Source: Methylobacterium sp. J-088
GTDB lineage: Bacteria; Pseudomonadota; Alphaproteobacteria; Rhizobiales; Beijerinckiaceae
Reading direction: 5' to 3'
Assembly (NCBI RefSeq): GCF_022829295.1
Contig: NZ_JAKSYH010000248.1
Location: 30,001-94,000, forward strand
DNA: 64,000 nt
The notes beneath the pieces are model-generated. The model did no database searches. It was not told where the DNA came from and was given only the letters and a program-made list of their open reading frames with translations. Positions 33,743 to 43,848 of the stretch are shown here, in pieces. Positions within the stretch are counted from its first letter, which is position 1. Each line of letters opens with the position of its first letter. The position numbers and the translations under genes were made by a program.

Positions 33743-35275
33743 ATGCCGCTACGGACTCTCACCCGAGCCGCCACCTTGGCCGCCTCGCTCGCGACCCTGA
33801 TCGCCGCGCATCCGGCGCTGGCCGGCAAGGCCGACGACACCCTGGTCTACGCGTCCGACAGCGAGCCCGAGAACGTCAGCCCGTACCACAACAGCGCCCG
33901 CGAGGGCGTGATCCTGGCCCGGAACTGCTGGGACACGCTGCTGTACCGCGACCCCAAGGACGGGTCCTACAAGCCGATGCTGGCCACCGCCTGGACCTGG
34001 GCGGACGATACGAGCCTCGATCTCACGATCCGCGAGGGCGTGACCTTCCACAACGGCGACCCGCTCGGGCCGGAGGACGTGGCCTTCACGTTCAACTACG
34101 TGCTGACGCCGGAGGCCCGCACGGTCACCCGCCAGAACGTCGACTGGATGAAGTCGGTGGAGGTCACCGGCCCGCATACAGTCCGCATCCACCTCAAGGC
34201 GCCGTTCCCGGCGGCGCTGGAATACCTCGCCGGCCCGACGCCGATCTTCCCGGCCACCTACTTCAAGACAGTGGGACTCGACGGTTTCGCCAAGGCGCCG
34301 GTCGGCAGCGGCCCGTACCGTATCACCAAGGTCGATAGCGGCCGCGGCGTCAACATGGAGCGGTTCGAGAAGTACTGGGCCGGTAGCCCCTTGGGGAAGC
34401 CGAAGATCGGCAAGCTGCAGTTCCGCGTCATCCCGGACGGCGAGAGCCGGATGGCCGAACTGATGACCGGCGGCGTCGACTGGATCTGGCGGGTGCCGAG
34501 CGATCAGGCCGAGCAGTTGCGCGCCGCCCCGAACATCACGGTGCTCAACTCCGAGACCATGCGGGTCGGCTTCCTGCAATTCGACACGCTCGGCCGTGCC
34601 AAGGAGAACTCGCCCCTCAAGGACGTCCGCGTCCGGCAGGCGATCTCCTACGCCATCGACCGCAAGGCGATGGTCGACAACCTCGTGCGCGGCGCCTCCC
34701 GGGTGATGAACGCCCTGTGCTTCGTCGATCAGTTCGGCTGCACCGACCAGGGTGTGATGCGCTACCCCTACGACCCCGCCAAGGCCAAGGCACTGCTTAA
34801 GGAAGCCGGCTACGAGAAGGGCTTCGAGATCGACCTCGGCGCCTATCGCGAGCGGGACTACGCCGAGGCGGTGATCGGCTATCTCGGCGCCGTCGGCATC
34901 AAGGTGCGACTCAATTACCTGCGCTACGCGGCCTTCCGGGACTCCCTGCGGGCCGGTAAGATCTCCATCGGCTACCAGACCTGGGGCTCGTTCTCGGTTC
35001 TCGACGTCTCGGCCTTCGACGGCGTGTATTTCCGCGGCGGCGAGGAGGATCTGACCAAGGATCCACAGGTGATCGCCGACCTCCAGAAGGGCGACGGCTC
35101 CACCGATCCGGAGACCCGCAAGGCCGCCTACGCCAAGGCGCTCCAGCGGATCGCCGCCGAGGCCTACGCCCTGCCGATGTTCTCCTACTCGACCAACTAC
35201 GCCTTCACGTCGGACCTGAACTTCACCGCTCAGCCCGACGAGGTGGCGCGCTTCTACGCGGCGTCGTGGAAGTGA
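33743..35275 (+). CDS. ABC transporter substrate-binding protein, peptide/DppA family (system A)
   Basis: 510 aa with a Sec signal peptide (about 27 residues, ending in HPALAG). Family 5 features: TLVYASDSEPENVSPYHNSA, LDLTIREGVTFHNGDPLGPE with DVAFTFNY, GSGPYRITKVD, and KDVRVRQAISYAIDRKAMVD. It captures an oligopeptide-like or other small ligand in the periplasm and delivers it to the two permeases downstream. The separation of about 240 nt from the permease gene contains palindromic repeats that could reduce downstream expression relative to the binding protein. Confidence 0.92.
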   Translation: MPLRTLTRAATLAASLATLIAAHPALAGKADDTLVYASDSEPENVSPYHNSAREGVILARNCWDTLLYRDPKDGSYKPMLATAWTWADDTSLDLTIREGVTFHNGDPLGPEDVAFTFNYVLTPEARTVTRQNVDWMKSVEVTGPHTVRIHLKAPFPAALEYLAGPTPIFPATYFKTVGLDGFAKAPVGSGPYRITKVDSGRGVNMERFEKYWAGSPLGKPKIGKLQFRVIPDGESRMAELMTGGVDWIWRVPSDQAEQLRAAPNITVLNSETMRVGFLQFDTLGRAKENSPLKDVRVRQAISYAIDRKAMVDNLVRGASRVMNALCFVDQFGCTDQGVMRYPYDPAKAKALLKEAGYEKGFEIDLGAYRERDYAEAVIGYLGAVGIKVRLNYLRYAAFRDSLRAGKISIGYQTWGSFSVLDVSAFDGVYFRGGEEDLTKDPQVIADLQKGDGSTDPETRKAAYAKALQRIAAEAYALPMFSYSTNYAFTSDLNFTAQPDEVARFYAASWK

Positions 35276-35296
35276 GGGGGGCCGCCGCATCGCAAC

Positions 35297-35356
35297 GGTC
35301 CCCCTCCCCCCTCTGCGGGGGAGGGTACCCTGCGAAGCAGGGGGGGAGAGGGGAGC
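35297..35356. repeat. about 60-nt intergenic palindromic repeat, copy in direct orientation
   Basis: The element begins CCCCTCCCCCCTCTGCGGGG and ends GAGAGGGGAGC. It has internal hairpins of C-tract against G-tract. An inverted copy lies about 55 nt downstream. Both sit between the binding protein and permease genes of the same operon. Confidence 0.65.
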
Positions 35357-35412
35357 CCGGCTTCAGGATCCGGCGCAGCCTTCATGAAGGCCGATGTCTC
35401 CTCCGGCACCGT

Positions 35413-35475
35413 CGCTCCCCTCTCCCGACCCGGCCTGACGGCCGGCCCACCCTCCCCCGCAGAGGGGGGAGGGAG
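35413..35475. repeat. about 60-nt intergenic palindromic repeat, inverted copy
   Basis: This element starts GCTCCCCTCTCCC and ends CTCCCCCGCAGAGGGGGGAG. Read on the minus strand it matches the ends of the copy at 35297-35356 with a different middle. The pair can fold into a large stem in the operon mRNA. Confidence 0.65.
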
Positions 35476-35517
35476 AACCCGCCGCGAGTTCCGCATCTCC
35501 AAAAGGAAGCCTGAGCC

Positions 35518-36435
35518 ATGCTGGTCTTCACGGTCCGGCGCATCCTGGTCGCCCTGGCGGTCGCCTTCACGGTGTCGGTGGCGAGCTTTCTGCTCCTCCA
35601 CCTCTCGGGTGATCTCGCCACCGCGATCGCCGGGCCCGAGGCCACCGGACCGCAGATCGCCCAGATCCGCCAGGATTACGGGCTCGACCAGCCGATGCTG
35701 ACCCAGTTCCTCACCTGGGGCTGGCGGGCGCTGCACCTCGATTTCGGCAATTCCTTCTACTTCCGCGAGCGGGTGATCGACCTGCTGGCCGCCCGCCTGC
35801 CGATCACTCTCTATCTCGGCTTCATCGCGCTGGCCGTGGCGTTGTTCGTGGCGATTCCGCTGGGCGTCGTCGCGGCCGTGAAGCGGGATACCTGGATCGA
35901 CCGCACGGCGCTGGCCGTCTCGGTGCTCGGCCAGGCGATGCCGAGCTTCTGGTTCGGCCTGACGCTGATCCTGATCTTTTCCGTGAATCTCCGCTGGCTG
36001 CCGGTCTCAGGCAACGCCACGTGGAAGAACTTCGTCCTGCCGGCGATCGCGCTGGGCTACTACGCGATGCCCGCCGTGATGCGGCTGACCCGCAACGGCA
36101 TGCTGGAGGTGCTGGCCTCCGACTACGTCCGCACCGCCCGCGCCAAGGGCCTGCCGCCCAGAAAAATCCTGGTGCGCCATGCGCTCCGCAACGCCGTGAT
36201 CCCGGTGATCGCCCTGTCGGCGGTGCAGTTCGGGTTCATGCTCGGCGGCTCGATCGTGATCGAGGCGGTGTTCTCGCTCCAGGGCCTCGGCCAGCTGGCC
36301 TGGGAATCCATCGCCCGCAACGACTTCCCCGTCGTCCAGGCGATCGTGCTGGTTCTGGCCATGATCTACATCGGCCTGACGCTCGCGGCCGACCTGCTGA
36401 ACGCCTTCCTCGATCCGCGCCTGCGCCAGGCATGA
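35518..36435 (+). CDS. ABC transporter permease, DppB type (system A)
   Basis: 305 aa with about six transmembrane helices. It has the N-terminal MLVFTVRRILVALAVAF and the conserved QDYGLDQPMLTQFLTWGWRA lead. The EAA-like coupling loop is DYVRTARAKGLPPRKILVRH then ALRNAVIPVIALS. It forms one half of the inner-membrane channel of the peptide-family importer. Its stop is 14 nt before the start of the partner permease. Confidence 0.92.
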   Translation: MLVFTVRRILVALAVAFTVSVASFLLLHLSGDLATAIAGPEATGPQIAQIRQDYGLDQPMLTQFLTWGWRALHLDFGNSFYFRERVIDLLAARLPITLYLGFIALAVALFVAIPLGVVAAVKRDTWIDRTALAVSVLGQAMPSFWFGLTLILIFSVNLRWLPVSGNATWKNFVLPAIALGYYAMPAVMRLTRNGMLEVLASDYVRTARAKGLPPRKILVRHALRNAVIPVIALSAVQFGFMLGGSIVIEAVFSLQGLGQLAWESIARNDFPVVQAIVLVLAMIYIGLTLAADLLNAFLDPRLRQA

Positions 36436-36449
36436 GGATGGAGCCCGCC

Positions 36450-37385
36450 ATGAGCCTCCCCCCCGACACGGCGGCGCTCGCCGCCCCCGCCCTGCCCCCG
36501 GACGTGCCGATCGCCCTGGCGCCGGTGCCCTCCCCGACCCGCCTGATCCTGCGGCGGGGCCTGCGCCACACCGGCTTCCTGATCGGCGCCGGGATCCTCG
36601 GGCTGATCGTGCTGGCGGCGCTCGCCGCCCCGCTGATCGCCCCGCACGACCCCTACGCGCAGGATGTGTCCCGCCGCCTGATCCCGCCGATCTGGCAGGC
36701 CAAGGGCACCTGGGACCATGTGTTCGGCACCGACAAGCTCGGCCGCGACTACCTCAGCCGCCTGCTCTATGGCGGCCAGATCTCCCTGCTGATCGGCCTC
36801 TCGGCGGCTTTGATCTCCGGGCTGATCGGCACGGTGCTCGGATTATGCGCCGGCTATTTCGGCGGCTGGGTCGATTCGGTGGTGAGCTACATCGTGACCA
36901 CGCGGCTCGCCATGCCGGTGGTGCTGGTGGCGCTCGCCATGGCGGCGCTGGTCGGCGGCTCCCTGAAGGTGGTGGTGCTGGTGCTGGGCTTCCTGCTCTG
37001 GGACCGCTTCGCCGTGGTGACGCGCGCCGCCACCCAGCAGATCCGCAACCAGGATTTCGTCAGCGCGGCTCGGGCAGTCGGGCTCTCGGACCTGCGCATC
37101 ATCGGCCAGGAAATCCTGCCCAACCTCATGAACGCCCTGATCGTGGTGGCGACCCTGGAGATGGCCCACTCGATCCTGCTGGAGGCTGCCCTGTCGTTCC
37201 TCGGGCTCGGCGTGCAGCCGCCCCTGCCCTCCTGGGGCCTGATGATCGCCGAGGGCAAGCAGTACATGTTCTTCCAGCCCTGGGTGATCACCATCCCGGG
37301 CGTGGCGCTCCTCCTCCTCGTGCTGGCGATCAACCTCTTGGGGGATGGCCTGCGCGACATCACGGCGCCCGAGGCGCGCCACTGA
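36450..37385 (+). CDS. ABC transporter permease, DppC type (system A)
   Basis: 311 aa from ATG 36450, which has GGAG 6 nt upstream; an ATG at 36432 overlapping the upstream stop is possible. Typical DppC features: FGTDKLGRDYLSRLLYGGQI, the EAA-like loop DFVSAARAVGLSDLRIIGQE with ILPN, and EAALSFLGLGVQPPLPSWG. It pairs with the DppB-type permease. Next is a parS-like site and the M20 peptidase gene. Confidence 0.92.
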   Translation: MSLPPDTAALAAPALPPDVPIALAPVPSPTRLILRRGLRHTGFLIGAGILGLIVLAALAAPLIAPHDPYAQDVSRRLIPPIWQAKGTWDHVFGTDKLGRDYLSRLLYGGQISLLIGLSAALISGLIGTVLGLCAGYFGGWVDSVVSYIVTTRLAMPVVLVALAMAALVGGSLKVVVLVLGFLLWDRFAVVTRAATQQIRNQDFVSAARAVGLSDLRIIGQEILPNLMNALIVVATLEMAHSILLEAALSFLGLGVQPPLPSWGLMIAEGKQYMFFQPWVITIPGVALLLLVLAINLLGDGLRDITAPEARH

Positions 37386-37426
37386 CGATGCCCTCCGGCG
37401 AAGATCCGGGCGGCACGGCACCAAAA

Positions 37427-37442
37427 TGTTTCACGGGAAACA
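37427..37442 (-). other. parS-like ParB-binding site, inverted copy
   Basis: TGTTTCACGGGAAACA on the plus strand is the exact reverse complement of the site at 8159-8174, so it is one base from the parS consensus. It lies in the short gap between the permease and M20 peptidase genes. Confidence 0.62.
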
Positions 37443-37446
37443 CACC

Positions 37447-38868
37447 ATGACGCGAGACGCCGCCATCGCGCGCGCCACCGACAGCTTCGATTCGGGCGCG
37501 TTCCTCGCCCTCCTGCGGGAGGCGGTGGCGATGCCCACCGAGAGCCAGGCCCCCGGCCAGGAGGCGGCTTTGCGCGCCTATCTCGATGCCTTCATCACGC
37601 CGCTGGTCACCCGGCTCGGCTTCGCGCCCCCAAAAGTCTTCGACAACCCGGATGGCGTGCACGGCCCGTTCCTGATCGCCGAGCGCCACGAGGGCGTCGA
37701 CCTGCCGACCGTGCTGATCTACGGCCACGGCGACACGGTGCGGGGCTACCCCGAGCAGTGGCGCGCGGGCCTCGGCCCCTGGGAGATCGTGGTCGAGGGC
37801 GACCGCTGGTACGGGCGCGGCACCGCCGACAACAAGGGCCAGCACGTCCTCAACCTCGCGGCTCTGGAGCAGGTGATCGCGGCCCGCGACGGGCATCTGG
37901 GCTTCAACGTGAAGCTGCTGATCGAGATGGGCGAGGAATCCGGCTCCCCGGGCCTGCGGCCGTTCTGCCGGGCTCAGGCGGAAGCGCTGCATTCCGACGT
38001 GCTGATCGCCTCGGACGGCCCCCGCCTCAACGGCGAGCGCCCAACCCTCTTCCTCGGCTCCCGCGGCGCCTACAATTTCGAACTGAGCCTCGATCTGCGG
38101 GAAGGCCCGCACCATTCCGGCAATTGGGGCGGCCTGTTGCGCAACCCCGGCACGGTGCTGGCCTCGGCCATCGCCTCGATGGTCGATGCGCGCGGCACCA
38201 TCCTGGTCCAGGCCCTGCGGCCGCCGCCGATCCCCGAGGGCGTGCGCGCGGCTCTGGCCGATATCCGCGTCGGCGAGGACCCGACCGCGCCGAAGATCGA
38301 TTCCGACTGGGGCGAGCCGGGCCTGAGTCCGGCCGAGCGGGTCTTCGCCTGGAACACCCTCGAAGTCCTGGCCTTCAAGACCGGCGATCCGGACGGGCCG
38401 CTCAATGCCGTGCCGCCCCACGCCAAGGCGACCCTGCAATTGCGCTTCGTGGTCGGCACCGATTGGCAGAATCTCATCCAGAACGTGCGCGCCCATCTCG
38501 ACGCGCACGGCTTCCCGATGGTCGAGGTCCGGCCCGCCCGCGCCGCCGAGGTTTTCCAGGCGACCCGGCTCCCGGTGGAGGACCCTTGGGTCGAATGGGC
38601 CCTACAGTCGATCGAGGCGAGTTCCGGCAAAAAACCGGCGCTGCTGCCCAATCTCGGCGGCTCGCTGCCGAACGATGCGTTCTCGGAGATCCTGGGGTTG
38701 CCGACCCTCTGGGTGCCGCATTCCTATCCGGCCTGCCGCCAGCACGGGCCGGACGAGCACATGCTCGCCTCCGGCACCCGAGAGGGTCTGGCGATCATGG
38801 CTGGCCTGTTCTGGGATCTGGCCGAGGCCGGACCCGACATCCTCCGCCGCCGCACCGCGAGGGCCTGA
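37447..38868 (+). CDS. M20 family metallopeptidase in peptide ABC operon A
   Basis: 473 aa from ATG 37447; an in-frame ATG at 37426, inside the parS-like sequence, would add seven residues. The zinc-site motifs are TVLIYGHGDTVRGYPEQWRA, RWYGRGTADNKGQHVLNLAA, and IEMGEESGSPGLRPFC, with NWGGLLRNPGTVLASAIASM in the dimerisation domain and PHSYPACRQHGPDEHMLA near the end. It is probably a cytoplasmic dipeptidase or deacylase acting on what the transporter imports. Its gene is enclosed between the permease and ATPase genes, which supports this. Confidence 0.9.
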   Translation: MTRDAAIARATDSFDSGAFLALLREAVAMPTESQAPGQEAALRAYLDAFITPLVTRLGFAPPKVFDNPDGVHGPFLIAERHEGVDLPTVLIYGHGDTVRGYPEQWRAGLGPWEIVVEGDRWYGRGTADNKGQHVLNLAALEQVIAARDGHLGFNVKLLIEMGEESGSPGLRPFCRAQAEALHSDVLIASDGPRLNGERPTLFLGSRGAYNFELSLDLREGPHHSGNWGGLLRNPGTVLASAIASMVDARGTILVQALRPPPIPEGVRAALADIRVGEDPTAPKIDSDWGEPGLSPAERVFAWNTLEVLAFKTGDPDGPLNAVPPHAKATLQLRFVVGTDWQNLIQNVRAHLDAHGFPMVEVRPARAAEVFQATRLPVEDPWVEWALQSIEASSGKKPALLPNLGGSLPNDAFSEILGLPTLWVPHSYPACRQHGPDEHMLASGTREGLAIMAGLFWDLAEAGPDILRRRTARA

Positions 38869-38871
38869 ACC

Positions 38872-40476
<1,605 letters not shown>

Positions 40477-40667
40477 GCGCCTCTCGAGCCAAAATCGGGC
40501 CCATCTGGGACGCTGAGACAAGTTTTTTGGACAGAGTTGCCCTGTCGAGAATCGGGCCTTTCGGTAGGATGGTGTCGTGTCGAGGGTCGAGCGCCCCCGG
40601 CGGATCCACGGCCGAACCCGCTATCCGTCCACGCTCGCACCTCGAACGCGGCCGGGATTCTTTCAGC

Positions 40668-41018
40668 GTGTCCACTTCAGACCAGCCCGACGATATCCGG
40701 CGATCCGCCAAGCGCGCCCTGCCGGAAGTGCCGCCCTCGCTGCGCCGCGGGGCCGACAAACGGGTCACGCGCTGGATCGGCGCGGGTCAGCGCAAGGTGG
40801 CACTGTCGGATGCGGAACCCGCGGGCCCGGTGATGCCGGGCGAAGTCATCAGGCTGAGCTGGGCCGACACCTTCGGTCGGCCCGCACGCCCCGATCTCGG
40901 TCGGTGGTTCCAGTCCGATCCGATGACCGCGCAGGTGCTGCCGTTCCGGAGCAGAGCGGATCGACAGAGCGCAGCGCGGCGCGACGCCGATCAGCCGTTC
41001 GTACCCGTCCGGCGCTGA
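40668..41018 (+). CDS. small hypothetical protein
   Basis: 116 aa from GTG 40668. The protein is basic and hydrophilic (SLRRGADKRVTRWIGAGQRK, then VALSDAEPAGPVMPGEVIRL) with no recognised domain. Its 3' end overlaps the converging MucR-family gene by 28 nt. Coding is supported mainly by an ordered, non-repetitive composition and lack of a better alternative; it may be spurious. Confidence 0.4.
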   Translation: MSTSDQPDDIRRSAKRALPEVPPSLRRGADKRVTRWIGAGQRKVALSDAEPAGPVMPGEVIRLSWADTFGRPARPDLGRWFQSDPMTAQVLPFRSRADRQSAARRDADQPFVPVRR

Positions 41019-41440
41019 TCGACCCGGCCGCCAGGGACGCCCAGGCCGATCGCCTTCGCAAGCGCTGAGCGCTGCGCGGCGTAGCCAGGAGCCGTCATCG
41101 GGTAATCCTCCGGCAGGCCGTAGCGCTCCCGGTACTGCTCGGGCGTCAGGCCGTGGGCGGTGAGATGGCGCTTCAGGGTCTTGTAGGACCGCCCGTCGAT
41201 AAAGCTGGTGATACCGTCCTGCTGGACCGACTTGCGGATCTGCGCGGGCGTCGGCTGTTCGACCGGCGGCGCGGCCTCGACGGTGCGCGGCCCGCCGAGA
41301 TTGTTCAGCGTCGCATGCACGCCCGCCATCAGCTCGGGCAGTGCGGTCGGCGGGACGGGATTGTTCGAGACATAAGCCGCAACGATTTCGGCAGCGAGCT
41401 TGACGCGCTCGAGGGCAGTCTCTGGATTTCTTTCGGGCAC
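40991..41440 (-). CDS. MucR/Ros family transcriptional regulator
   Basis: 149 aa from GTG 41440; an in-frame GTG at 41500 would add 20 residues but lies close to a TTGACA that could be the -35 element. The family pattern is present: EIVAAYVSNNPVPPTALPEL, DGRSYKTLKRHLTAHGLTPE with QYRERYGLPEDYPMTAP, and RSALAKAIGLG. The zinc-finger positions read Ser79, Asp82, His92 and His96, so both usual Cys ligands are absent, as in some Mesorhizobium homologues that fold without structural zinc. MucR proteins bind AT-rich promoters and silence genes much like H-NS; AT-rich DNA lies just upstream. Confidence 0.85.
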   Translation of the reverse strand: MPERNPETALERVKLAAEIVAAYVSNNPVPPTALPELMAGVHATLNNLGGPRTVEAAPPVEQPTPAQIRKSVQQDGITSFIDGRSYKTLKRHLTAHGLTPEQYRERYGLPEDYPMTAPGYAAQRSALAKAIGLGVPGGRVDQRRTGTNG

Positions 41441-41974
41441 AGCGCGAGTCCGATCAAATCTTTCAAGGGTGGCGTCGATGGTTCCAAAAGCAAAACCCAC
41501 GCTTGTGTCAAGACGTCCTTGACCGAAATCCTGCCGAGAAGAGGGAAATTTAATTCATCTCGGCCGAAATTCAGCTGCGAATAAGATTATCCTCAAACGG
41601 TACAGCCATAAATCGAGGCTACTTATAGCATCATTGTTCGTCACTGACGCCCAATATCGTCTCGGCCTGTGCGTGGATCATTTTTTACGGGATGAGACCG
41701 TTCCGGACCGCGACGGAGGACGGAGGTGTGGATAGCGAATCGCGGTCGTTCGAGCGGCGCCGTTGATCGGACTTCGCGCGGTGGTGGGATCGGCCGGGGA
41801 TCGCCCCGCGCGTTGACGCCCGGATCCGCCCCTGGGAAACCTCGGGCGCGGCGGCATCGCCGCTCAGGCCCACACCGTCGCACGCGCAGGCCGAGACCCG
41901 GTCAGATACACCGGGTCTGCGTCGCATTGCGGGGTCCGCTCCGGCGGGACGCGTTCTGCCGGGACCGGGCTATC
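41441..41974. other. intergenic region upstream of the MucR-like gene
   Basis: It contains AT-rich DNA at about 41520-41690, a likely promoter and possible MucR autoregulatory target, then normal-GC DNA with no convincing gene up to the permease stop. Short minus-strand frames between 41641 and 41927 look random. Confidence 0.5.
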
Positions 41975-42928
41975 TCAGGCCTGCATGCCCCAGCGCCGGA
42001 TGGTGCGCGCTTCGATCGTCTGGAAGATCAGGTTCTCGACCACCAAGCCGATCAGGATCACGGTTAGCAACCCGGCGAACACGTTGGGGATGTCGAGCAT
42101 GTTCTTGTTCTCGAAGATGAACCACCCCAGCCCACCAGAGCCCGACGACACGCCGAAGACCAGTTCGGCCGCGATCAGCGTGCGCCACGCGAAGGCCCAG
42201 CCCACCTTCAGACCCGTCAGGATGGCCGGGAAAGCCGCCGGGATCAGGATCTTGCCGATCAGCCGCGGACCTGAGAGCCCATAATTGCGCCCCACCATCG
42301 TCAGCGTTCGGCTCACCGACAGGAAGCCCGAATGGGTGTTGAGCGCGATCGCCCAGGTCACCGAATGCACCAGCACGAAGATCAGGCTGCCATTGCCGAG
42401 GCCGAACCAGATCAGCGCCAGCGGTAGCAGCGCGATCGCCGGCAGCGGATTGAACATGGCGGTCAGCGTCTCCAGCACATCCGTGCCCATCCGCGAGGCG
42501 ATCGCCAGCCCCGTGAGTAGGCTCGCGAGCCCCACACCGGCCGCGTAGCCCATCAGCAGGACCTTGAGCGACGACCAAGCACGGGCCGGCAGCGTGCCGT
42601 CCATGATGCCCCGGACAAAGGCTTCCACCGTCGCCGAGAAGGTCGGAAACAGGAGGTCGTTGTCGAGGTAGCGCCCGTAGGCCTCCCAGATCCCGGCCAG
42701 CACCGCCAGGATCACCAGCTTGCGCAGCCAGCCCTGGTTGAACAGGCGCTCGAAGAGCGACAGCGGCTTCTCCACCACCGGCGCGCCTGCCCCGCCCCGG
42801 GCCGGGCCCAGCGCGTACTCGATCTCGGGCCGGGCCGACGGCGCCGGGCGGGGCGGCATGCCTGCGGACGGACCCGGCGCCACGGGCGGCGCGGGGCGCG
42901 GTTGGGCGAGCACTGGGGCGCTAGACAT
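41975..42928 (-). CDS. ABC transporter permease, NitT/TauT (SsuC-like) family
   Basis: 317 aa from ATG 42928, overlapping the upstream ATPase stop by 8 nt. A Pro-rich N-terminal extension of about 55 residues (PRPAPPVAPGPSAGMPPRP) precedes the first helix. The permease core includes GLASLLTGLAIASRMG, FNPLPAIALLPLALIWFGLG, the coupling loop GKILIPAAFPAILTGLKVGW, and ELVFGVSSGSGGLGWFIF. The family imports nitrate, sulfonates, taurine or thiamine precursors. No periplasmic binding protein gene is adjacent. Confidence 0.9.
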   Translation of the reverse strand: MSSAPVLAQPRPAPPVAPGPSAGMPPRPAPSARPEIEYALGPARGGAGAPVVEKPLSLFERLFNQGWLRKLVILAVLAGIWEAYGRYLDNDLLFPTFSATVEAFVRGIMDGTLPARAWSSLKVLLMGYAAGVGLASLLTGLAIASRMGTDVLETLTAMFNPLPAIALLPLALIWFGLGNGSLIFVLVHSVTWAIALNTHSGFLSVSRTLTMVGRNYGLSGPRLIGKILIPAAFPAILTGLKVGWAFAWRTLIAAELVFGVSSGSGGLGWFIFENKNMLDIPNVFAGLLTVILIGLVVENLIFQTIEARTIRRWGMQA

Positions 42929-43691
42929 TCTCGGCCTCCGGGATCTCCTCGGCAAACAGCATCTGCTGGATGCGGCTCTCAAGGGCCAGCGCGGCCTCGG
43001 GCGTGGCTACGCTGTTGAGCTCGGCCTTGACCTCGCCAGGGTGGGGCGACAGCAGCAGGATGCGCGCGCCGATCTTGATCGCCTCCGGGATCGAGTGGGT
43101 CACGAACAGAACGGTGAAGCGCGTGCCCTCCCACAGGGCCAGAAGCTCGTCCTGCATGCGCCGGCGTGTGAGCGCGTCGAGCGCCGCGAACGGCTCGTCC
43201 ATGAGCAGGATGTCGGGCTCCATCGCCATGCCGCGGGCGATGGCCACGCGCTGCTTCATGCCGCCCGACAGCGTGTGCGGGTAGCTGTCAGCGAAGCGGG
43301 TCAGGTTGACCTTATCGATGTACAGGTCCGCCCGCTCGCGCGCGGCCTTGCCGGTGAGCCGGCCGGAGGCTTCAAGCGCGAACACGACGTTCTGGCGCAC
43401 CGTCTTCCAGGGCAGGAGCTGGTCGAATTCCTGGAACACCATCATGCGGTCGGGACCGGGCTGGGTGACCGGCCGACCCTTGAGGCGGATCTCGCCCTCG
43501 GTGGGGGCCATGTAGCCGCCCACGGCCTTGAGCAGCGTCGACTTCCCGCAACCCGAAGGGCCCAGCAGCACGAACCGGTCCCCGGGAAACACTTGGAAGC
43601 TCACCCGGTAGGTCGCGGTTACCAGATGGTCCCGTGTCTTGTACCGAAGCGTGACGCCGTCCACCTCCAGAAGAGGTCGATCCGTATCCAT
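42921..43691 (-). CDS. ABC transporter ATP-binding protein, NitT/TauT family
   Basis: 256 aa. Walker A LGPSGCGKSTLLKAVGG, Q-loop MMVFQEFDQLLPWKTV, signature LSGGMKQRVAIARGM and Walker B ILLMDEPFAALDALTR are intact, and the order of LLPWKT and GGMKQR is typical for TauB/SsuB-type ATPases. It is the first gene of a two-gene unit with the SsuC-like permease. The substrate is undetermined because the binding protein is missing from the locus. Confidence 0.92.
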   Translation of the reverse strand: MDTDRPLLEVDGVTLRYKTRDHLVTATYRVSFQVFPGDRFVLLGPSGCGKSTLLKAVGGYMAPTEGEIRLKGRPVTQPGPDRMMVFQEFDQLLPWKTVRQNVVFALEASGRLTGKAARERADLYIDKVNLTRFADSYPHTLSGGMKQRVAIARGMAMEPDILLMDEPFAALDALTRRRMQDELLALWEGTRFTVLFVTHSIPEAIKIGARILLLSPHPGEVKAELNSVATPEAALALESRIQQMLFAEEIPEAENV

Positions 43692-43848
43692 CCATCCTCC
43701 CGGGCGCCGCGGCTTGGTGCGCGTTTCGCTAAGGGCTCCACGATGGCCTAGCCCTCACGGGAAAGTGTATCGGTGCGCCGAACAGGCTGTAAAGGCCGTT
43801 ATTTTGTATGTAACAGGACCGATATCCTAATTCACCTGTCCTGATCCG

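Noticed and set aside
41641..41927. Two overlapping minus-strand frames of 80 aa each
   Set aside because: No ribosome-binding site, Arg/Pro-rich random composition and mutual overlap in different frames.
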